In this document: one piece after another, positions 11,019-21,070 of the stretch
How the letters are laid out: every line of letters starts with the position of its first letter
Numbering within the stretch: position 1 is the first letter of the stretch
Assembly (NCBI GenBank): GCA_024220505.1
Contig: JAKZZE010000010.1
Span: forward strand, 1-64,000
DNA: 64,000 bases
Direction: 5' to 3'
Source of the DNA: Rhizopus arrhizus
Lineage: Eukaryota > Mucoromycota > Mucoromycetes > Mucorales > Rhizopodaceae
The notes under the pieces: generated by a model
What the model was told of the DNA's origin: nothing
The model's database searches: none
Seen by the model: only the letters and a program-made list of their open reading frames with translations
Program-made: the position numbers and the translations under genes

Positions 11019-12347
11019 CTAACTGGGCACAGTGCTAAACCTTGCCACCCAAGACTTGAACTGCTGTTGAGCTCTTGTCACCGTGACATCAGGAACCATC
11101 AACTTTGCATTATGAAATGCAGTCAACTTATCGCCATTCACGGCACCGTCGAGCTTCCGACTATTTGAGCCCACTAAATGGTACGTACCATTTTTGTTGA
11201 CTTTCAACACACGGAAAGGACCAATCCACTTGTCAGCAAACTTGCTTGCAGGCAACATGTCCTTCATCAACACTTCTTCTCCTACTTCAAACTGCTTACG
11301 AAAACCAACTGTTCTATCGTACACAGCTTTTTCCTTTTTCTTCTTTTCATCAGACTTCATGCGCGCATGCTCCCTGGCTTCCTTCAATTTCTCTTGAATC
11401 ATAATCGCCCTTTCCTTGATGGTTTCCTCCCAATCGTCTTCCACGAAATCTTCTCTGGGAGCCATCCATATCACTGGCGTCATAAATTCATATCCATACA
11501 AGAGAAAAGCAGGAGTAAAGCCAGTAGCCGAATTCTTCATCGTTCTAATTGCTAAAAGAGCGGACGCAATGTAATTATCCCATTGATGGATCTTGTCTTC
11601 ATCACGCGCTAATTTAGCAATCGTTCTACACAGCGTCTGATTCAATCTTTCACAAGCACCATTACAGTTTGGTCTCCAGCTAGTGGTAGTAATGTGCTTG
11701 CAACCAATCTTCGCCAAAAACTCATGGACCAGCGTTGCCACAAAATTACTTCCCCGATCAGTCAACAGGTAATTTGGGACACCGTACTGAGCTACAATTT
11801 CATCATACAAAAATTTTTGAGTAGTGACCGCATTTATCTCAGGAACAGCCAAAGCCATGGGCCATCTTGTCAAGTAATCAGTGGCTACTAGGATGTACTT
11901 GTTACCCCTAGCAGTTTGAGTAAGAGGACCCACCGCATCACAACCAACCATGAAGAAGGGGTGTCGGGGCGTCTTGACAATGTAACCTGGATTGTGCCGC
12001 GAACGATCTACTCTTGCACGAAATTGGCATGTTTCACAAGTTTTGACCACCTCAGCCACAATCTCTCTTGCTTCTGTGCACACATACCCTAACAACAATT
12101 TCTTGACAGTGTTGACAACACCCAAATGACCTTCACCATGTACCATTCGAATTATTTCCACTGCATTCCCTTCATGAACCACTTCTCTTCCCGTACCCAT
12201 CTCAAGTAAGCGATCACCATCGACAAAGTACTTTTTGGCTTGATATTTAATTCTTCTTTTTTCATTAGCATCAGTACAACCAGAAGGATAAGTGCCATCA
12301 ACTAGGTGACGATAGATAGCCACAAACCATGCAAAAGACATAGGCAT
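11019..12347 (-). CDS. Integrase of Gypsy element 2
   Basis: A 442-residue integrase frame. The N-terminal zinc-binding module reads VHGEGHLG (His-x3-His) with CETCQ about 40 residues later. The catalytic triad is visible as GCDAVGPL, LLTDRGSNF and NGACERLNQ. The C-terminus (KQFEVGEEVLMKD .. KWIGPFRVLKV) is the usual basic DNA-binding module of Gypsy integrases. The frame begins at a Met right after an AG (TTTACTTCAAG), 330 bp past the RNase H stop. It is therefore either spliced onto the Pol frame or translated from a separate RNA. It would insert the cDNA into chromatin in the nucleus. Confidence 0.93.
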   Translation of the reverse strand: MPMSFAWFVAIYRHLVDGTYPSGCTDANEKRRIKYQAKKYFVDGDRLLEMGTGREVVHEGNAVEIIRMVHGEGHLGVVNTVKKLLLGYVCTEAREIVAEVVKTCETCQFRARVDRSRHNPGYIVKTPRHPFFMVGCDAVGPLTQTARGNKYILVATDYLTRWPMALAVPEINAVTTQKFLYDEIVAQYGVPNYLLTDRGSNFVATLVHEFLAKIGCKHITTTSWRPNCNGACERLNQTLCRTIAKLARDEDKIHQWDNYIASALLAIRTMKNSATGFTPAFLLYGYEFMTPVIWMAPREDFVEDDWEETIKERAIMIQEKLKEAREHARMKSDEKKKKEKAVYDRTVGFRKQFEVGEEVLMKDMLPASKFADKWIGPFRVLKVNKNGTYHLVGSNSRKLDGAVNGDKLTAFHNAKLMVPDVTVTRAQQQFKSWVARFSTVPS

Positions 12348-12677
12348 CTTGAAGTAAATACCAACCGTAGAATTATAAAAAGAAAGGGAAGTCTTGTATA
12401 TTTATATGATTATCCCAAGGATGAGCTAAGGACTAATCACTACCACTATAGTTGATCTGGACAAAAACTTTTATTCAAAGAAACCTTGATCAATTAAAGA
12501 TAAACAAGAGTGAAGGGTTGTAACAAAATAAAAAGGGGAAGAATGAAGTAAAAAATAAAGGTAAAATTAGGCAAGCCCAAAAAAAGTGATAAGAGTGCGA
12601 AAGAACCTCCGTTGTCTCTTTCCAAAAAAAAAATTTTAACATCTATAAATATATCTAATGAACACCAATAAACTTCC
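12348..12677 (-). other. Spacer between RNase H and integrase frames
   Basis: In element orientation this stretch is T/C-rich, has stops in all frames and contains a TATA-like ATATAAATA about 70 bases before the integrase Met, ending in AG at the integrase start. It could be an intron (no strong GT donor was picked out near the Pol stop) or a small internal promoter for an integrase RNA. The 74-codon frame at 12494-12718 has no family features. Confidence 0.45.
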
Positions 12678-15533
12678 TCAATTCGCTTCAGGAGTTTCAT
12701 CTTGCTCGTCAGTCCCATTATTTCGTTCGTTTTCTACAACTGGAAGTCTTGACAACGCATCTGCTGGGTTAGCATTACCAGGTCTATATCTCAAAATATA
12801 GTCATACTCCATCAAACAGGCAGCCCATCTTGACAATTTTGGGGTAGACTTGACAGGTTGAAAAACATATCTCAAAGCAGAATGATCTGTGATCAAGACG
12901 AATTTGCGACCTAACAAGAAATGACGATAATGCTGAACACCCCATACAACTGCAAGAGCTTCTAAATGTGTGATCGCGTAATTGGTTTCAGCACCACGTA
13001 ATGACCTTGAAGCATACGATATAACTTGTTCATTCGCCAATGAATACAGATCTGTAACTTGTGAAAGCACTGCACCTAAACCAGACTTCGATGCATCTAC
13101 GGACAACACTTGGTACTTTCTTCTATCCGGGTACGAAAGCAAAGGAGGCGACGTCAACATTTCTTGAAACCTCCTAAAACTTGTTTCTTGCTCTTCGCCC
13201 CAAACAAAAGCCACATTCTTCTTTACCAACTTCTGTAACGGAGCTGCCACACTTGCAAAATTTGGACAGAACGCACGGTAATAACTACACAGGCCAAGGT
13301 AAGACCTTACTTCTCCAACATTCTTGGGCGTGTCAAACTTAACGATCTTGTTAACATTATGATCGCTAGGCTTTAGACCATCCGACGTAACTTCATGACC
13401 CAAATACGATACTGAAGACCGACCCCACGAACATTTCTTCTTCTTCAGTTTCAAACCAGCTTCTTTACACTTGATCAACACCTTTTCAACCAAGACACTA
13501 TGCTCCGTCAAAGAATCACCACCAAAGATCAACACATCATCAATGAACACCAAGCAGAACTTACCAATATACTCACCTAGGATGGAGTTCATCATGGCTT
13601 GGAAAGTAGAGGGTGCAGATGTCAATCCAAATGGCATGACCAGGAATTCATAAATTCCTTTCTTTGTTACGAAACCAGTCTTCTCTATCGAATCTTCAGC
13701 CATAGGGACTTGCCAATAACCGAAAGCCATATCCATCGTAGTGAAAAACTTGGCACCACCCAACGAATCCAACAATTCTGAAATCAAAGGTAAGGGATAC
13801 GCATTTGATACAGTCATTTGATTAAGTTTTCGGTAATCTAATACCATTCTACGACTGCCATCCTTTTTCTTGACGAAGAAACAGGGAGAAGAGTATGCGC
13901 CTGATTTAGACGGTCTGATTATTCCCAGTTCCAGCATACTGTTCAGTTCCTTCTCCAAGAATTCATTCTCTTCCCATGTTAGTCGAAACGGTACAGAGCG
14001 CACTGGGGTAGCGTCAGGCTTTAGGACGATCTTGTGTTCGAAGCCCTTCACCTTACCCAGGCCCGAATTTTCTACAAAGCAGTCCGCAAACCTTGACTCC
14101 ACCATTTCTTTCATTTCTTCGGGAACCATTGCTTCGTCATCATCTTCGTCATCAGACAACTTGTCAAAGATGCCTTCCTCGTACGATTCAACCAAATCGC
14201 GCCCTTGTTGAATCCTAGTCTGATCGACTACATCCAAACTATTTGAGGATCCGGGAGCACCATTACTGACCACAGATATGCTGACAGCATACACCTCTGT
14301 GCTCTCCTCAATCTTCACATCTTTCTTTTCAAAAGGAAGACCCGACTCCACCATTGAACGTCTCTCAGGTTCTGATTCAACCTGTTGTTCCATAAAATGG
14401 ACCTTCCTTTCCTTCTTCGCCAACATGCCTTGCTTGCTAGCACCTACTTGTATTGCTTCAGTATAGCCCTTGTGGACTACTACACCCCGACTGGTTGGTA
14501 TGTGGATCTCTGCAACACCAATCCGAGGTTGAATACCATAAGCCTTGAACCAAGTCACACCGAGCAAACACAATTCTCTTTCACGATACTGGTCTGTCCT
14601 TTCCAAGATACACATATGTTCAGGTCTTAGACAACCAGAGATGACAACAGGCACATCAACAACCACCTTAGATGGTTTACCAGCAGTTCTACTATCAAAA
14701 CCAGACAGCCACAACTCATCATTGCTTGGCACTAGCCCCAATTTACTAGCTAGACCACCACTGATCACACTGACACTGGCACCAGAATCGAAGACACATT
14801 CCACGGTACGTCCATTTATAGACACCAAGCCTTTAAAAGGAGAACTACCTTTCATATTGTCGAGGCTGTATGGATATCTATAAACAGACGATACCTGGCT
14901 ATCCATATCTGAAACAGAGAAATCCACTGAAGATCCTTCAGACCACGAATCTTCATCACCACCAGTACCAACAGAACTCCAATCAGCATCGGTGGGTTGC
15001 ACCGTATCGACTACCATTGGCACGCTTGACGAACCATTTCGATGTGGACCAGTAGATCCCATAGCAGCCGTTCGTTTACCTTGGCGTAGGTAACGTACAC
15101 CATCTACCAGGTCCTTGCAAGCCGTACGATCCACTGCCAACAGATCAGCCACCGAAGCACCAGCATTGGTTCTGCTCAGTACATCCCAAACGTTGACCTT
15201 GTTGGTCTGTACTGCTAGTTTCCTGGGTTTGGCACGGGTTCTTTTCTTTGGTGCATCCACCACCGGCATAGGGATAACCCTAGATGGACGGTTTGGGAAA
15301 CCCGCAGCCTCTCCCATCGACTGACCTGCAACTGGAATCGAATGACCATAGGCAGGAGCTGAACTGGTGGGAACAGCAACTGGTACACCATTCGTTCTTG
15401 GTCTTGAACTTGGATATGGATTTGCAGCAGGGACCTCGCTTCTTCTCTTTTCGGCAGCAAATATCTCCTGAGACTCCACATCAACTACATCCACCATCCG
15501 AACTTGATTATTGTTACTAGAGGACTTATTCAT
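12678..15533 (-). CDS. Protease-reverse transcriptase-RNase H of Gypsy element 2
   Basis: A 951-residue polyprotein. Domains in order: a basic, Pro-rich linker; aspartic protease with CVFDSGASVSVI (about residue 245); reverse transcriptase with DMAFGYWQVP, MPFGLTSAPSTFQ and the catalytic FIDDVLIF (about 640-650); RNase H with SVDASKSGLG, ITHLEALAVVW and ITDHSALRY, ending PADALSRLP. The frame differs from that of gag and starts 20 bp past the gag stop, so expression needs reinitiation, frameshifting or a separate message. All catalytic residues are present. It makes the element cDNA in cytoplasmic particles. Confidence 0.94.
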   Translation of the reverse strand: MNKSSSNNNQVRMVDVVDVESQEIFAAEKRRSEVPAANPYPSSRPRTNGVPVAVPTSSAPAYGHSIPVAGQSMGEAAGFPNRPSRVIPMPVVDAPKKRTRAKPRKLAVQTNKVNVWDVLSRTNAGASVADLLAVDRTACKDLVDGVRYLRQGKRTAAMGSTGPHRNGSSSVPMVVDTVQPTDADWSSVGTGGDEDSWSEGSSVDFSVSDMDSQVSSVYRYPYSLDNMKGSSPFKGLVSINGRTVECVFDSGASVSVISGGLASKLGLVPSNDELWLSGFDSRTAGKPSKVVVDVPVVISGCLRPEHMCILERTDQYRERELCLLGVTWFKAYGIQPRIGVAEIHIPTSRGVVVHKGYTEAIQVGASKQGMLAKKERKVHFMEQQVESEPERRSMVESGLPFEKKDVKIEESTEVYAVSISVVSNGAPGSSNSLDVVDQTRIQQGRDLVESYEEGIFDKLSDDEDDDEAMVPEEMKEMVESRFADCFVENSGLGKVKGFEHKIVLKPDATPVRSVPFRLTWEENEFLEKELNSMLELGIIRPSKSGAYSSPCFFVKKKDGSRRMVLDYRKLNQMTVSNAYPLPLISELLDSLGGAKFFTTMDMAFGYWQVPMAEDSIEKTGFVTKKGIYEFLVMPFGLTSAPSTFQAMMNSILGEYIGKFCLVFIDDVLIFGGDSLTEHSVLVEKVLIKCKEAGLKLKKKKCSWGRSSVSYLGHEVTSDGLKPSDHNVNKIVKFDTPKNVGEVRSYLGLCSYYRAFCPNFASVAAPLQKLVKKNVAFVWGEEQETSFRRFQEMLTSPPLLSYPDRRKYQVLSVDASKSGLGAVLSQVTDLYSLANEQVISYASRSLRGAETNYAITHLEALAVVWGVQHYRHFLLGRKFVLITDHSALRYVFQPVKSTPKLSRWAACLMEYDYILRYRPGNANPADALSRLPVVENERNNGTDEQDETPEAN

Positions 15534-15556
15534 TTCTAGAGCGCCTGTTGCCTCCT

Positions 15557-16540
15557 TTACAGACGCTCCGAGTCTTTTCCCGAAAAGGAAACTTCACCCT
15601 TCTCTGGTTTCGACCCACCACCAAGAGGAACTGCGTTGCTTCCTGACACAGGAACACCTCCCAAATTACGAAGCTTGGGGCAGTCAACCTTACGGTGCCC
15701 TTCTTCTTTACAGTAGAAGCATCCTGATACAACACCAGTATTAAAAGGTCTAGGGTAAGGACCTCGTTGCCTTTCATTCTGAAGTTGAACAATGTTGATA
15801 CGCATTTGCTCAAGCTCCTTCATTAGGGCTGTCATGGTGGACACAGAGACATTGTCCTCACCCACTCCTTGATTACCACCTGTAATCGGCAGAGACCTAA
15901 ATGAAGCACCATCCATGGATCCAGCACCATATTTGTTTAAAGATCTTTCGATCTTTTTAGCCTCAACAATGGCCATATCCAACGTTCTAGGGAGATCCCT
16001 CTTCTCGATCTCACAGGCGATAACAGGGTTGATAGCTCCCAAAAAGACACGAACATGGAAACTATCCACCCGATTATTCAACAACACCAACAGCTCCCTC
16101 ATTCTCAACGAGAGATCGTCGATACTCTCTCCAGCACGCTGCTTCAAACTGTAGAGTTCCTGCCACCAAACATCTTCTTGATCAGCAGCGTACTGCTTCT
16201 TGAAAGCAGCAGAAAACTCTGCCCATGTTTGATATTGGAACCCTAAGACGTTCCACCACAGTTCTGCCTTGCCGGTAAGGTGATCACCAGCCACCAGCAG
16301 AATTTCTTCGTCTGACAGGTCCGCAGACACACGGATCCTGTCCATTCTCTTCCACCATGTCAGAGCAGCAGCAGACAAACCTTCTAAACGACCGCCATTA
16401 TTCTCTATTTCACCAGAGAAATTCCTTGGGTCATTAAGGAAGCGCAACACCTTCTTTCCACCGTGCGTTTGTTGACTAGGATCGAAGGGACTTCTTGTAG
16501 TCTCCATAAGACCATCATCATTAACAGAATTGTAAGCCAT
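15557..16540 (-). CDS. Gag of Gypsy element 2
   Basis: A 327-residue Gag starting at the Met of MAYNSVNDDG. The longer upstream reading is an untranslated T-rich leader. It has the retrotransposon capsid pattern (LTGKAELWW, WAEFSAAFKKQY, WWQELYSLKQRAGESIDD) at about residues 75-170 and a single CCHC zinc knuckle, CFYCKEEGHRKVDC, near 285. It packages the element RNA. The frame is undamaged. The stop lies 20 bp before the Pol start codon. Confidence 0.93.
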   Translation of the reverse strand: MAYNSVNDDGLMETTRSPFDPSQQTHGGKKVLRFLNDPRNFSGEIENNGGRLEGLSAAALTWWKRMDRIRVSADLSDEEILLVAGDHLTGKAELWWNVLGFQYQTWAEFSAAFKKQYAADQEDVWWQELYSLKQRAGESIDDLSLRMRELLVLLNNRVDSFHVRVFLGAINPVIACEIEKRDLPRTLDMAIVEAKKIERSLNKYGAGSMDGASFRSLPITGGNQGVGEDNVSVSTMTALMKELEQMRINIVQLQNERQRGPYPRPFNTGVVSGCFYCKEEGHRKVDCPKLRNLGGVPVSGSNAVPLGGGSKPEKGEVSFSGKDSERL

Positions 16541-16902
16541 ATTATCAAAAGGGTGATTATCGATTTTGTGTAATAGGTTACAAAAAAAAAAATTAAAATT
16601 AAAATTAAACAGAAAGATCACTGCTGTCCAAAAAAAAATTTTACAACAGGTACAAAAAAAAAAAAAAAATATAAAAATAGAAGCAATGAAAAGTTTTCCT
16701 GGCCAATACAATAAAAAAAAGAGAAACAAGGGGCCCTTGGATTAACAAACGGTGAAGAAAGGTAATCACAAGTAAAGAAAGGAAAAAAAAAAAAAATTAA
16801 CAAAAATACAATACTAGAGACACAGGAAAAAAAAAAAAAATTACACAAATCTAATATTACACCTACACCTAGAGACTTGATCGAGTGATTATCTTGACAC
16901 GA

Positions 16903-16920
16903 ATCTGGTAGGCCGGACCA
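16903..16920 (-). promoter_or_regulatory. Primer-binding site of Gypsy element 2
   Basis: Four bases after the 5' LTR, in element orientation, is TGGTCCGGCCTACCAGAT. It is complementary to a tRNA 3' end reading GGTAGGCCGGACCA, and the following bases continue into what would be the T-loop. The identity of the primer tRNA was not determined. Confidence 0.75.
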
Positions 16921-16924
16921 AAAA

Positions 16925-17629
16925 TGACAGTTGCTAATATGTATGTTATGTCTAGTTTCGCTATACGGTGAAGTGATAACAGAAACCAATTAATAGAAGA
17001 CTGTAAAGACTATTAATGTACAATAACAACAAAGTTAACAATATAAACTAGTTCTTGACTTCAATTGCTTGAACGTGCAAAAAGAATTTACTCGGCACCC
17101 AAAATTAATTTTAGCGGGAAGAAAGCCTTTCGTTTATTACTTTACAACAATAGATACTTTGGAATACATATTAATATAAAGGTAATTGGGGAAAATATAC
17201 AATTGTAAAGAGGATTATGGTGATTTTTGATAAATAAAGTATATGATGTATCAATTGAGTATTCGTCTTCATGTTGATTTTAATGGTGTTCTTTTCTGTT
17301 TAGTGTGCTGGCACATTGGGTGAATAATGCGTCCAGAGATCGTCTTCTTGATGTATCCTATGAGGGATAGAAAATAATAGGTAAGAAAAATAATGTCGGC
17401 CAATTGTGACGTGTGTCTTTTCAATTCCCGATGCGGTGAAGCTGATTATTTTCCTTTCCCCTTATTTTCTTTTACATTTTCTTCAATAACGTCTGTTAGA
17501 GTTATCCAACCACACCGAAAAGCATACCATTCGAATCGCCATGAAAAGGAGTATCTTTTGAATACAAAATAAGCTTTAAAAATCAAAAAGGAATCAAAGG
17601 CGATCATCGACCAAAATCCGACTTCGTCA
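16925..17629 (-). repeat. 5' LTR of Gypsy element 2
   Basis: The upstream LTR in element orientation, 705 bp, TG..CA ends. It carries the promoter of the element. A poly-purine/pyrimidine-rich leader follows between it and gag. Confidence 0.95.
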
Positions 17630-17720
17630 TAGACTTGACTATTTTTTGACCTAGTGGCAACGCTACGGTGATGCTAGCCATTAGGCGTGAGTTCGAATCC
17701 AGTAACCAATATTAATCTTA
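17630..17720 (+). repeat. SINE-like repeat, right part with tRNA-like A and B boxes
   Basis: Right after the Gypsy element the interrupted repeat resumes. It contains TGACCTAGTGGCAACG (17647-17662), which resembles an A box, and GTTCGAATCC (17691-17700), a perfect B box, spaced as in a tRNA gene. The T and anticodon stems no longer pair well, so this is not a functional tRNA gene. A second copy at about 21285-21350 shares both boxes. A tRNA-derived SINE head is the best explanation. Confidence 0.55.
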
Positions 17721-17784
17721 CTTCCATACTGTTAGGTGGTTTTGCTCCATTTAGCGATGGATGGGGTGCGGCTAGTGTTTCTAC

Positions 17785-19653
17785 CACAATTCTGAAATTA
17801 AGCGGGCAACCACAGGATTTTGGGGTTTAACCATGCAAATAATCAGAGATCCAAGCATAACTTTAGTCATAGGCCAAATTTTAGCTATAAGCCTATCCAT
17901 AGGCACAAAAATAGTGAGCTATGTGTAAAAATGGCTTTGTGTGATTTATAGAGCAAATAGGGTGCACATAGTGTTGCTTATCACTCCGCTTAACTTTAGC
18001 CATAAGCCAAATTTTAGCTATCAGCCTAGCCATAGGCACAAAAATAGTCGGCTATATGCAAAAACCACTTTATCTCGTTTATATACCCAATGGGGTGCGC
18101 CTAGTGTTAGTTATCACTCCGAAAAGTAACCGGCCAGCACTGAATTTCATATTTTTGCTATAGCCGTGACTCTAACTTTAGTTACGGTCATGTAAAGTGC
18201 CCAAACCACAACTCCAAAATTAAGCGGGCAACCACAGGATTTTGGGGTTTAACCATGCAAATAATCAGAGATCCAACCTTAACTTTAGTCATAGGCCAAA
18301 TTTTAGCTATAAGCATAGCCATAGGCACAAAAATAGTGGGCTATGTGTAAAAATTGCTTTAGCCCATTTATAGAGCAAATAGGGTGCACTTAGTGTTGGT
18401 TATCACTCCGCTTAACTTTAGCCATAAGCCAAATTTTAGCTATAAGCCTAGCCATAGGCACGAAAATAGTCGGCTATGTGTAAAAATCACTTTATCTCGT
18501 TTATATACCCAATGGGGTGCGCCTAGTGATGGTTCTCACTCCGAAAAATTACCGGACAACACTGGATTTTAGTTTTTCGCTATAGCCGTGATTCTAACTT
18601 TAGTTATCGTCATGAAAAGTGCTCCAACCACAACTCGGAAATTAAGCGGGCAACCACAGGATTTTGGGGTTTAACCATGCAAATAATCAGAGATCCAACC
18701 TTAACTTTAGTCATAGGCCAAATTTTAGCTATAAGCCTATCCATAGGCATAAACATAGTGGGCTATGTGTAAAAATGGCTTTGTATGATTTGTAGACCAA
18801 ATGGGGTGTGTCTAGTGCTGGTTATCACTCCGCTTAACTTTAGCCATAAGCCAAATTTTAGCTATAAGCCTATCCATAGGCATAAACATAGTGGGCTATG
18901 TGTAAAAATGGCTTTGTATGATTTGTAGACCAAATGGGGTGTGTCTAGTGTTGCTTATCACTCCGCTTAACTTTAGCCATAAGCCAAATTTTAGCTATAA
19001 GCCTAGCCATAGGCACCAAAATAGTGGGCTATGTGTAAAAATCACTTTACCTCGTTTATATACCCAATGGGGTGCACCTAGTGTTCGTTATTACACCGAA
19101 ACGTAACCGGCCAACACTGAATTTCATATTTTTGCTATAGCCGTGATTCTAACTTTAGTTATCGTCATGAAAAGTGCTCCAACCACAACTCGGAAATTAA
19201 GCGGGCAACCACAGGATTTTGGGGTTTAACCTTGAAAATAATCAGAGATTTCAGCTTAACTTTAGCGATAGGCCAAATTTTAGCTATAAGCCTATCCATA
19301 GGCGTAAACATAGTGAGCTATGTGTAAAAATGGCTTTATCGCATTTATAGAGCAAATGGGGTGCATTTAGTGTTGATTATCACTCCGCTTAACTTTAGCC
19401 ATAAGCCAAATCTTAGCTATAAGCCTATCCATAGGCCTAAATATAGTGAGCTAGGTGTAGAAATCGCTTTATCTCGTTTATATACGCAATGGGGTGCGCC
19501 TAGTGTTGGTTATCACTCCGAAAAATAACCGGACAACACTGGATTTTAGTTTTTCGCTATAGCCGTGACTCTAACTTTAGTTATCGTCATGAAAAGTGCC
19601 CTAACCACAACTCTGAAATTAAGCGGGCAACCACAGGATTTTAGGGTACAACC
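17785..19653 (+). repeat. Satellite-like element, multi-unit array
   Basis: The array holds four units with the period motif TTAAGCGGGCAACCACAGG recurring near 17800, 18222, 18643, 19199 and 19620, giving spacings of about 421, 421, 556 and 421 bp. The longer unit has one extra internal subunit of about 134 bp. Its left edge (CACAATTCTG) and right edge (TTTTAGGGTACAACC) are the same as those of the one-unit copy at 6395-6864. A 62-codon open frame recurs in several units (for example 17941, 18384, 18918), always containing LYTQWGAPS. The right edge cuts directly into a Tc1 transposase gene. Confidence 0.85.
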
Positions 19654-20514
19654 CTCAGCACCCCAAACATTTATCTTTGTTTTATCACTGAAGACCACAG
19701 ACTTCCAGTCCTCCACAGTCCATGATGCTTTGTCACGACACCATTTTATTTGCTTTTTCTGGTTTGTATAGCTAATGAAAGGCTTGTGTGTCTTAATTCC
19801 AGACTTGAAACCTAGCTTTCGAAGAAGCCTTATGACCGACCGTTTACTAATATTGTAACCTAAGGATCTCAAAAAGAGCTGAGCATCGGAAGCTGTGCCT
19901 AAGAGACCTTGTCGAAACTTTAGGCGGATGATTGCACTAGTTATTTTGCTGACTACAAGCGGTCGACCACCACGGTCATGAGTTTTCATGTTCTTTTCTT
20001 TCTTCTTTATCCTCTTTATCGTCCATTTAGAGATTTCCGTTGTTCTAGAAATATCCATTGTCGTGCGACCTGAGCGTATTCCAGATTTCGCAGCTTCTTT
20101 TTTGCCGTAGCTAATTTTTTTGGGAATAGAGTACTGGTACTTTGTCATAATGAATAGGGTAAAAGCAAGAAAGTGAGATTCAATGAGAAATGCAAATTAA
20201 GCAAGGGTTTATATATTTCTTAAAAGCCATCGGAATGCACTAGTGCATTATGAAATTTTACTGTGAACTACAAAGAAATGGATAAATTCGAAAGAAGGAT
20301 AAACAAGTACTACATTTTTGGCGAAAATTGAAATATTCGAAAAATCACTAAAAATGACCTTATGTCTGAAGGATGCCCGGCATAGGTCCGTTTTACATAG
20401 CATAGTGTATATTTTAGACTGTCTTTCAGATGGTATATGCCACAAAAGTCACAAGCATATAGCGGAGATGCAATGATGATTTTAATTTTTGTGCACCAGT
20501 TTTGTCCGCTACTG
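19654..20514 (-). mobile_element. Tc1/mariner element, copy B, 3'-truncated
   Basis: The transposase end with inverted repeat is intact on the right (the complement starts CAGTAGCGGACAAAACTGG at 20514, flanked by TA). The left end is missing because the satellite array abuts it at 19653. Its transposase (19654-20148, minus) keeps an undamaged N-terminus: two helix-turn-helix motifs (DISRTTEISKWTIKRIKK and the SVIRLLRKLGFKS region) and the start of the catalytic domain, SWTVEDWKSVVFSDKTK, with the first Asp. The frame then runs into satellite sequence. It is more complete at this end than copies A, C and D and may represent the once-active relative. Confidence 0.85.
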
Positions 20515-20709
20515 TATATAGGGAACTGTGCTGTTTCACATTATATAAAATTATAAGTTTCATCAAACTTTTGACAATGTAATATCCTTTTGCTTTGGGA
20601 GTAGCTGTTGTAAAAGTGGCTATTTCTATACGATGCCAGAAGATGAACAAGTATAAGGGTCCTTTCTACAATATGAATATTTTTTGTCAGAGCAAAAGAC
20701 TATGCTAAC

Positions 20710-21051
20710 TATCATGCTTTGACATGTTAATAAGATACAGTCTTATCATTCTGGACTAAATCTTTAGAAATGAATTTGAATAAGAATAGATCCTGATAAT
20801 TATCACTGCCCTAAAGAGCCAAGTTTCACTTTCATCTCAACAGTTGATTATTAACATCAGTTTATAAAATTTTTCTTATACACGTCAAATCATAATGGTA
20901 GCCACTATCTTCTGTCACCTAATCTCAAGTCTCGCTTAACTAATATAAATAGCGTTGAAATCTTTTTTTAATAAAAGTATTCGACTTTAGAACCATTGTT
21001 CAGTCCCGTTAATTCTCCTTTCTCCTATTTTTGAGTACTTAAAACACTCCA
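20710..21051 (+). repeat. Solo LTR, 341-bp family, copy 1
   Basis: The 342-bp stretch is collinear with 33293-33633, which has a clean target duplication. Here the first dinucleotide is TA rather than TG and no target duplication is visible, so this copy is older or recombined. It contains TAATAAAAGTATTCGACTTTAG, typical of an LTR polyadenylation region. Confidence 0.65.
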
Positions 21052-21070
21052 ATCTGTCCAACGAACGACA

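Larger units (their letters stand above)
10271..17629 (-). mobile_element. Complete Ty3/Gypsy-type LTR retrotransposon (Gypsy element 2)
   Basis: A 7.36-kb element in minus orientation with 705-bp LTRs at both ends (TGACAG..TCGTCA), a 4-bp target duplication TAGA (10267-10270 and 17630-17633), a primer-binding site and polypurine tract in the proper places, and intact gag, protease-RT-RNase H and integrase frames. The LTRs look identical on reading. That, with undamaged ORFs, implies a very recent insertion. The interrupted SINE-like repeat has an uninterrupted relative near 21071-21352. No chromodomain was recognised after the integrase. Confidence 0.95.

Noticed and set aside
12494..12718. 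74-codon frame between RNase H and integrase
   Set aside because: Hydrophobic reading of a T/C-rich spacer, overlapping the end of Pol; no domain.
17648..17720. Possible tRNA gene with A and B boxes
   Set aside because: The T stem and acceptor stem do not pair, and a second decayed copy exists. A SINE head fits better.
17785..19653. CRISPR-like regular spacing
   Set aside because: Repeat units are about 421 bp with related, not unique, intervening sequence, in a eukaryotic genome.
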